Positions 57,214 to 64,000 of a stretch of DNA of 64,000 nt are shown piece after piece. Positions within the stretch are counted from its first letter, which is position 1, and each line of letters opens with the position of its first letter. This DNA comes from Labyrinthula sp. Ha (lineage: Eukaryota; Sar; Bigyra; Labyrinthulida; Labyrinthulaceae). Under the pieces are notes generated by a model that did not search any database, was not told the origin of the DNA, and saw only the letters and a program-made list of their open reading frames with translations. Made by a program: the position numbers and the translations under genes. The DNA is taken from the NCBI GenBank assembly GCA_015227615.1, contig JAALGZ010000012.1, forward strand, positions 124,001 through 188,000, read 5' to 3'.

Positions 57214-58482
57214 ATGAAAAAAGATCGTGTCTCTGTCATTTTTCTTTTGTTTACTCTCTTTGTGATTCTTGCGATTACATTTCTCAAGACAGCAACAGGT
57301 CTAAACCCTTTTGAACGGCACAAAGTGAGTCAAAGTAGATCGATGGAAACTCGGTCAAAACATCGCAAAACAGCTTCTTTAGAAAAGTTACCATTCCTGA
57401 AATTTAAATTGAGTTCTCTGAGAAATCCTCGGTTGAATTCTAGCTTCACGTCAACATTAGAAATAGCTGATGTAAACATGCCGGAAAAAGAAAAAGCAAA
57501 TAGGCCAGATCATGAGATTTGGAGGCACACAGGTTTGAGATGCAATTTAATCTATGTGAAACTAAAAAAGACTGCTAGCTCTACAATGGCAGGCGTAGCA
57601 AGAGGAATTGCGGCGAGGAGTAAGCTTTACAATTTCAAAGGCGTTCATGTCACAACTAAAAGAAAACGAGCAAATTACAATCAATGTAAAGTCATTTCAA
57701 ATCATGAGCCAGAGCCCTACGAGCTGCCGGAGGTAATTAACAAGGAAATTAGAAAAAACACTTTTCTTTTTACTTTTGTTAGAAACCCACGGAAAAGGGA
57801 AATCTCAGAGTACTTCCATCTGCACGTGTCTAGAGGAAATCGTGTAGCTACGGATCAAGATGCAACAGCTTACTTTCAAAGCCATTATAAGGCTGCAACT
57901 TCCACAAAAATTATGGCACGGCAGTATGCTCCTTGCAGGAAAACATTTTCTCAGATAAGAAGCAATGAGAATCATAGACTAGGAAATTTGTGCGTTAAAA
58001 GAATAATGGAAGAGTATGACTTCATTGGCGTAACAGAGCGACTTACAGAAAGTTTGGTCGTCCTTAAAAGCCTTCTTGGATTAAGTTTCAGCGATATTAT
58101 TTTTATTGGAAGCAGCAAAACGAATGGGGGTTATGATGATTTAGGGTACAAGATTCAGAAAACGGTGATTACACCAACAATGGAGCAGGTGCTTGATGAA
58201 AAAGAATCCTCCTTTGGCTACTTCTTTGATCAAGAAGTGTGGCAGGCGGCTAACGAAAAGCTAACAGCTACTATTACAAGTCTTGGCACAGAGAATATAC
58301 AAGAAGAGGTATCAGAATTCAAAAGAATAAGACATGAAGCGGAGGTCTACTGTAATGGTAGAGTTTACTTTCCGTACGATGTTAATGGAGAACGTGATGT
58401 TAGGTCTAACCAAGATTGTTACTGGAACGATAACGGATGCGGTATTCAATGCCTAGATGAGTTTTTGAAAATGAGGGAATGA
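57214..58482 (+). CDS. Galactose-3-O-sulfotransferase-like enzyme, copy 3
   Basis: A 422-residue type II membrane protein with a signal anchor at about residues 7-24 (directly after MKKDR), then a basic stem. The PAPS loop KKTASST is at 118-124, FVRNPRKREISEYF is the 3'-phosphate motif, and the shared C-terminal block GRVYFPYDVNG...DCYWNDNGCGI is present. In the 3'-phosphate motif the usual aromatic/serine order (RF-S) is altered to RE-IS, a possible change in binding. The frame is open 36 codons further upstream but only from a TTG; the ATG at 57214 places the anchor at the very N-terminus, as in copies 1 and 2. There is no intron. NOP14 starts 190 bp downstream on the same strand. Confidence 0.85.
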   Translation: MKKDRVSVIFLLFTLFVILAITFLKTATGLNPFERHKVSQSRSMETRSKHRKTASLEKLPFLKFKLSSLRNPRLNSSFTSTLEIADVNMPEKEKANRPDHEIWRHTGLRCNLIYVKLKKTASSTMAGVARGIAARSKLYNFKGVHVTTKRKRANYNQCKVISNHEPEPYELPEVINKEIRKNTFLFTFVRNPRKREISEYFHLHVSRGNRVATDQDATAYFQSHYKAATSTKIMARQYAPCRKTFSQIRSNENHRLGNLCVKRIMEEYDFIGVTERLTESLVVLKSLLGLSFSDIIFIGSSKTNGGYDDLGYKIQKTVITPTMEQVLDEKESSFGYFFDQEVWQAANEKLTATITSLGTENIQEEVSEFKRIRHEAEVYCNGRVYFPYDVNGERDVRSNQDCYWNDNGCGIQCLDEFLKMRE

Positions 58483-58672
58483 ATTTTAAGATATAAAAAT
58501 TAAATCATTTACTTTTAAGTTATTTATTTCTAGTTGATGCGGTGGGTGTTATCATTTTGCTGAGTATCGTTGTCCTTAAGTTTCAAACGCTGCAGTTTTC
58601 ATTTCCAGTCGTGCTGTTTCTTTTAACGTTATACCTTTAACAAGTTGCTGATGTCATTAGATTAAAAAATAA

Positions 58673-61230
58673 ATGGCAAAAAAGAAGAAAACAAGGAAAA
58701 GTTTGGCTTTAAAGAAACAGGTGCACAGCAATGCAGCTGCTAATTCAAAAGCAAAATTAAATCCGTTCTCCATGCCTTCCAAATACTCATCAAAAGGAAA
58801 AAAGAAACATGCAGTTCTTAACCGTGAGTTTAAACAAAAGTTCACTGCGGCCAAGCAAAACGCTTTTGAATCCCGGAAGAGGAAGCTTCGAGAAGAGCTG
58901 AAAAATGAATCCCGTGCAAATGAGTTTAAGGACATGCGTTTAGCTAAATCTGTTGATAGACTCATTCATATTCGCAAAAAGCCATCTCTTTACACTCTAG
59001 ACGCTCCTCCCACCAAAAAGTATTCCTGCCTTATTCTTTTTTATCTTTAGGGAAGAACAAATTTTTTCTCTCGGCAAAATGATTGATTCAGAAAAACAAG
59101 ATGTTAAGCCAGTGGAAATCAAACGAACACATAAAGATGTCATGCTGGAGGTGATGAACAAGTCAAAATTGTTCAAGTATGAAAGACAGCAACAAAAAGC
59201 TGATGATGTGGAGAAAATAGAGGAGAATGATGAACTTTTCAAAGGTTTACTGGAAGAAAATCTGGTTGTTAAATCATCAAAGAAGAATTTGGAGGAGTTG
59301 GAGGGAAGAGAGAGTGAAGATCTAGAATATGAAAAGTTAATGCTGGAGTTGAATGAAGACAAGAAAGCACAAGCTACTGAGAAAGAATATACTATGGAAG
59401 AACAGGCTAAAAGAGACAGAGAAAAATTGGAACAGATGGAGGCAGAGAGGAAAGAAAGGTTGAAACAGATGAAAAAAGGTTTGGATTATGATGAAGGTGA
59501 CAATGATGCCAACACGAAAAGAGACAAATTTGGAAATTTTGTTGATGACGACTTATTTAAAGGGAGGGAAGATGTTGAGATAAGTGTTAGTGAAATGATT
59601 TCAAAAGGCAAGAAGAGGAAGATAATATTCAGTGATGAGATTCCCTTTATACTTGAGTGTCCTGATACATTTGAAGAACTGGTTGAATTATTCAAAGGTT
59701 ACAAAGTCGATTTGTTTTCAGCTTCTGATGTGGATGAAGTGCTCGACAGGATACGAAAAAGTAATTCTGTTCATTTGAATCAGAATAGCAGAGATTCTAT
59801 GCTTCAGTTTCATAAAATCCTTATAGAATACGTACGTTTTCTTGGTGTTCGAAAACATAAAAAGTCTTCCGAGGTTGAACAAATTCTTTACAAGCATATA
59901 TATAAGCTCCTTGTAGATTTGAACTTACAACTTGGAAATTTTTACTTGGATAATTTGAGAAAATTGCAAAGAAGACTTGAAGCGGCCATTGAATCGTGCT
60001 TGGGGCTGGGATTCGAAAAGAAATTTGGTGAGGATGCTGGTAGGCAAGAAGTTGAGCTTGGTTTGCCTCATTTGGTGGATCCACTCAAGAAAAAAGGAGG
60101 AATCAAGGTATATAACATTTTCTTTGGGGTTCAATTGTGTGTAAGTTGATGGAGTAACCTCTTTGAACTAAGAAAGAACCCAACAATATATGATCTTTTT
60201 GTGGTGTAGTGTTTTTTATTTACTCTGCAATGAAAAAAAATCAATATTTTTTCTTATTTTATAGGGAAAAAAAGGAATGAAAGTTCTGGAAGATGAAAAA
60301 ACAGATTTTCAATACTCATCGGCTTTACTTTTTTCTGAAGAAAAGGATGTTTTGCAGATCTCAAAATATCGATGTTGGCCTACAGATGCAGACTTAGTTT
60401 TCTTCAGATTGATTCTATCTGTATTTGATGTCTCTGATTCTTCTAATGCCATAGTTAATGCAGCTCTTGTGCTTCTAAATCAATACCTTCTCACTGCGCC
60501 ATTTAGGGGAGGTGAAGATTTGAACACAGCCTTGGAGATAGTTAGAATCCTTCTCGAATTCAGCACGAAGTCTGCCATCCCTGAAGTAATTCAAGTTTTG
60601 AAGGCCCTCATATGTCAATGTGCCTTAAAAAAGCGTAATTCCGTTGACATACAAGAATATCCTAACATATCTATTTTGGCGAATGCAGCTGAGAAACAAA
60701 TTAAGTTTCCTTTTATGGAGGCAGCTCCTCTGGATAATATAGTTGAGTTAGTTGAACTGGCATATACTAGATGTGGATCGACACATTCTTTAGATTTTAT
60801 TTTGGAAAAGTTGGAAGATCTGAAATTTGGGAAGGATAAAGAAGTTAGTTTGCGGTTGAAATCTTTAAATGTTGATTTCGTGCCTCTGAAATTGAGAGAA
60901 GTTAAAGTAATATGCATAAAAAGCCTCGAACCCAAACTAATTACAGGGGAAGGATCTGATCAGAAATCTCTGTTAAAGAAAATAGAGAGGCAATTAAAAA
61001 AAGAACGAAGAGCAGTGAATAAGGAACTTAAGAAAGACATTCAGATAATTCAATCCGAAAAGAGAAAGATGTTTGAAGAGGCTGCAAAGTTAAGAAAAGC
61101 TAAATTAAAGCAAAACATGAGAGATTTAGAGAAAATGAACCAAGATATAAATAACATGGTCAAAGCCGGTGTTGCAATGAAAGGTGGAGGAACATCAAAT
61201 ATAAACTCAAGAGGGAAAAGATTAAAATAG
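58673..61230 (+). CDS. NOP14: Nucleolar protein NOP14, three exons
   Basis: Component of the small-subunit processome (U3 snoRNP), needed for 18S rRNA maturation and 40S export. Three exons (58673-59019, 59051-60107 and 60265-61230) give 789 residues, close to yeast (810) and human (857) NOP14. The N-terminal NPF motif, then NEFKDMRLAKSVDR and SIYNL-like SLYTLDAPPTKK, match the family start. The middle is acidic and Lys/Glu-rich. The C-terminus is a long basic coiled coil (about residues 700-770). Intron 1 is only 31 nt; without splicing the protein would end after about 125 residues. Intron 2 is 157 nt and contains in-frame stops. The gene converges with POP1, with one base between the stops. 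Both act in pre-rRNA processing. Confidence 0.9.
59020..59050 (+). other. 31-nt intron in NOP14
   Basis: Starts GTATTCC and ends TATCTTTAG, with CTTAT as a possible branch site. Removing it joins ACCAAAAA to GGAAGAA in frame, restoring the family's conserved passage from TKK to EEQIFSLGKMID. This homology makes it the firmest of the micro-introns here. Confidence 0.8.
60108..60264 (+). other. 157-nt intron in NOP14
   Basis: Starts GTATATAA and ends TATTTTATAG, phase 0, with several in-frame stops and a T-rich 3' half. It is five times longer than the other introns in the window. I looked for C/D snoRNA boxes: only weak TGATGG- and ATGATC-like strings are present, without a convincing D box. 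Confidence 0.8.
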
Positions 61231-61231
61231 G

Positions 61232-62887
61232 CTAAATTATGTGCATATCTGCTATTAGAGGTTTACGGATGTTTGCTTGCTTTTTATTCAAAAGAAAAGA
61301 ATTTTGGAAAGGAGAAGAAACTACACATTGTAGTCTTGCTGATTCTTGAAGTTGGGTAAATATTGCTTCAGATGCTCTAATGAACCCAGTTGCTCTTAAA
61401 GTACCCATATTGTTTTGATGCTTTGTACCAGTAGAAGAAGTCACGAACCCAGAAACACAAGGTTGATCTAAGTCTCCAGCTTCAATCTTCTCCAATGCTT
61501 CTTTTGATGGAATTAAGAAGATTTTTGCTACCTGTTCGAGCTTAAGTTTTCTACCTTTAATCTGTTGCCTCTTTGATTTCAGAGTGATGGAAATTGGAAT
61601 TAAGCAAAGCGTGTTCTCCTCGCAAACCAGGTCTCTAAGGTTTCTAATCACTAACAAGTTTGTAGAGCTGGGCTTAATTTGTTTCCAATCTGGATAGAAA
61701 AGAGCATTGATATTTTGATAGGAAGATATCTTGAAACCAATTTTGGAAAGTGGAGTTTTCTTAATCCTTGTTAGTTCTGCAGAAACATGACGATCCCAAA
61801 CTTTTTTGTACCACTGACTTTCTGGATAATCAAAAGGAAAATATCGCAAACTATGTCTCGCATGGTTTATCCTATCGTTTTCTACTCCTATTAAACAAGC
61901 GCGTGATTGATTTAATTTCACAAATATCTCACTCACAACTTTTTTAACAAGATAATTATCAAACTCTACAAGGACAAAAATCTCATTTAAACTATCGCGT
62001 TGCACAGAATAAGCAGACAAAGTGCTCTCTTCATATTTCAAATACATTGGAAATTTTTTACTAGATGAGAGTCCAAAGAAAGTAAACATTTTGTGAACGA
62101 TTTCATTTGCATTGCAGCCAGAAAGCTTACATAAAAAGCATGTTTTGAGATGTAACCCAGTAATAACAGTAGAAAATTCTGTAGCACACAAGCCATGCAC
62201 AATGAATAGTATCTCTATTTGCATGTTGAACTCGACTGTTTCATTTTTTCTGATAATTAAGTATACTGGAATATTTAAAATATTTTCAAAGAAATACACT
62301 TTGCCACTGTTCTTTTCTAAAGTTGTGAAACTTTCAAAACATGATGTTGAAAATAGAGACTGAAGTTGACTCACGTCAGTTTCGTTATTTATTTTCAAAC
62401 AAAATACTTTGTAGAATGAAAGATCCATTAATGTTGAAAATAGTTTGATTGATTTTATTTTTTTGGAAGGTTTGTTTCCCCAGGAAAAATCTAAGTTTTG
62501 AATTCTGTTCACAAAGCTAAAACTCTTACCCTTTGGGTGCAAAGGTAGTAGGAGCTTAGAGTCAAACCAACTGTTCTCTATACTTTGCATGACCAATCTT
62601 TTTGATAGGTATGTATGCATTGATAAATATTTCTCGCTATGAAACCACATTCCAATATTTCTTTTAGATTTTCTTGCCAGCTCATCTCTCTCTTTTGGAG
62701 TTTTTTCCTTTTCTAAGTTATTGAAATATCTTTTCCTTTTGTAACTTTTCGGTCTGCGTCGTAGATGATTCCTTTGAGGCTTACCAAATTCAATTTCATC
62801 TTTTATGTCATTAATTAGGGTGCCTATTTCAACAGCCCTATCCACAGCAAATGCATAATATTTTATTAGTCGACCGTTATCTTCCAT
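61232..62887 (-). CDS. POP1: RNase P/MRP subunit POP1-like
   Basis: Protein subunit of RNase P and RNase MRP, which mature tRNA 5' ends and cut pre-rRNA. The N-terminal region AFAVDRAVEIGTL followed by LRRRPKSYKRKR corresponds to the POP1 basic segment that contacts RNA. KSKRNIGMWFHSEKYLSM matches the conserved W-H motif region, followed by LPLHPKGKSF. The C-terminal CVSGFVTSSTGTKHQNNMGTLRATGF resembles the POP1 end (GFVTSG...G-x-G). At 551 residues it is short against yeast (875) and human (1024). A further ATG at 62968 would add 27 residues of no evident homology. I prefer 62887 because its leader (CAAGAACCAGAGA) resembles other genes here and the family similarity begins just after. There is no intron. 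Stop is 1 bp from NOP14's. Confidence 0.85.
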   Translation of the reverse strand: MEDNGRLIKYYAFAVDRAVEIGTLINDIKDEIEFGKPQRNHLRRRPKSYKRKRYFNNLEKEKTPKERDELARKSKRNIGMWFHSEKYLSMHTYLSKRLVMQSIENSWFDSKLLLPLHPKGKSFSFVNRIQNLDFSWGNKPSKKIKSIKLFSTLMDLSFYKVFCLKINNETDVSQLQSLFSTSCFESFTTLEKNSGKVYFFENILNIPVYLIIRKNETVEFNMQIEILFIVHGLCATEFSTVITGLHLKTCFLCKLSGCNANEIVHKMFTFFGLSSSKKFPMYLKYEESTLSAYSVQRDSLNEIFVLVEFDNYLVKKVVSEIFVKLNQSRACLIGVENDRINHARHSLRYFPFDYPESQWYKKVWDRHVSAELTRIKKTPLSKIGFKISSYQNINALFYPDWKQIKPSSTNLLVIRNLRDLVCEENTLCLIPISITLKSKRQQIKGRKLKLEQVAKIFLIPSKEALEKIEAGDLDQPCVSGFVTSSTGTKHQNNMGTLRATGFIRASEAIFTQLQESARLQCVVSSPFQNSFLLNKKQANIRKPLIADMHII

Positions 62888-62968
62888 TCTCTGGTTCTTG
62901 AAACACGAGTTAGTCGGGTAATGCCATATCGTGGTATAGTTTAAGAGTTCCAGCTTGTTAGTAAACAT

Positions 62969-64000
62969 CAGTATATAAAGCCCCCAAACTTATTTTAGAA
63001 CACTTCTTTTGATTGGTTGCATTTTCTATAAGACGTTTGGTATAAGAACTATATCATAAAGTTAAATGGTAAAAATGAACAAGGGTATCCAGGTAGAAAC
63101 CTAACCAGAGACATTGATTCTTCAGAAAGAAGAAAGGGCTGAGGGAGAGGACTACTGGAGGCTATACAGATGATCTACACCAGATACGAAGTTTCAAGTT
63201 CTTTGAAATGATGGTTGTAATGGGTTTTAGAGAGTAGAGAGTTAATTATTCTATTACTACAGGAAGAAATATAAAGAATCTATTGTTTTAAGAAAATAAT
63301 GTCCAGAAGTTGCACTATAGTTTGAGCCTGATGAAAAATTTACCAGTTTGTATCCGACTTTAAACTTCTTCTAGTACTTAGAGCTCAAATATTTTGGCTA
63401 AAGTAATTACATCATGTAGTAAAGCAAATTATGTTTCTTGAATTTGAGTTGGAGTAACTAAAAATGATTTGGCACTTAAATTTAGCATACCCTACAGTTA
63501 CTGCTGTTGAAATGCCTTAATTTTTCTAGGAGACACTAATCCTATGCCCGGCTAGGATGTATTTATTTTTGTATTCTAATTTCAGCAAGGTTTAGTGTAG
63601 CCTTAATAAGAAGACCGACCCTATTTGCTGCCCAACAATTTTTCTTACTTTTCATTTTCAAATTTTACATTCTGCTGGCTCTAACTTGCATCTTGAGTCC
63701 CATACTTTAGTGCCGCAGTTTGCCTATTGGATTTATTCCATGACCTATATGTTTAGTTAGATGGTATATATTTTTTTGCTGTCATAGAAATCTTCAGATT
63801 GTTTCAAAATACGTTTTGCCGATCTTTCTATATAAGTTATTTTATTCTTAACAATGACCTGATCTGATTTATGTGTTTAATTAGTAGCTACCTTTATTGC
63901 TGTTTTTTTTATTTCTGTTTTCACTGATTTATTTTTTTTACTTTATTTAGTTCGTACTTTGGGAAATTAAATTATCTAAGCAATAGAAATGGCCTCCAAC
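62969..64000. other. Gene-free right flank
   Basis: The first bases are the POP1 upstream region. The remaining kilobase is AT-rich with dense stops, and T-rich towards the window end. I see no gene, though a gene starting beyond the window could have its promoter here. Confidence 0.45.

Noticed and set aside
56867-57217. 116-codon frame overlapping the start of sulfotransferase copy 3
   Set aside because: No domain or codon signal, and an overlapping antisense frame of similar length exists; probably accidental, though an upstream frame in the mRNA leader is possible.

Overview
This is a nuclear eukaryotic segment, AT-rich (roughly one third G+C by eye), using the standard genetic code: TAA, TAG and TGA all end real genes. 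It holds 18 protein-coding genes that I can support. Most are single open frames. Two are interrupted by GT-AG introns, and four of the five introns are only 29-32 nt. Coding sequence is about 36% of the window. It lies in compact islands, with neighbouring genes as little as 1, 3 or 6 bp apart, separated by gene-poor deserts of 5-12 kb. A bacterial/plastid-type adenylosuccinate lyase, two carotenoid oxygenases and three galactose-3-O-sulfotransferase-like enzymes fit an alga with sulfated polysaccharides, possibly a red alga. The species cannot be fixed from the sequence alone.

Layout: 1.9-6.8 kb carries a carotenoid oxygenase, an aldo/keto reductase and, convergent with it, a spliceosomal WD40-cyclophilin (PPWD1-like). 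A 12.4-kb desert follows. At 19.2-31.6 kb lie an Old Yellow Enzyme, a zinc-free MDR reductase, a second 515-aa carotenoid oxygenase and a small lysine-rich protein with three micro-introns. After another desert, 37.1-38.8 kb holds a divergent pair of probable mitochondrial genes (FAM136A-like and a membrane-anchored cysteine-synthase-like protein). At 41.2-47.7 kb is a dense island: sulfotransferase, glycosyltransferase, adenylosuccinate lyase, a cysteine-rich secreted protein and a short kinesin-5-like motor. After a 7.6-kb desert, 55.3-63 kb holds two divergent sulfotransferases, NOP14 and POP1.

Functional themes: (1) enzymes able to cleave carotenoids and reduce the resulting enals, enones and aldehydes cluster in the first 31 kb. 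Four of the five share TCGG/CCGA motifs just upstream of their start codons, which suggests co-regulation. (2) Three sulfotransferases and one glycosyltransferase suggest a Golgi polysaccharide-modification locus. (3) NOP14 and POP1, both needed for ribosomal RNA maturation, converge with one base between their stop codons.

No tRNA, rRNA, CRISPR array or transposon with recognisable proteins was seen. The deserts show only short chance open frames, a few hairpins and microsatellites. With introns near 30 nt and exons that can be under 90 nt, intron-rich genes could still hide in them.
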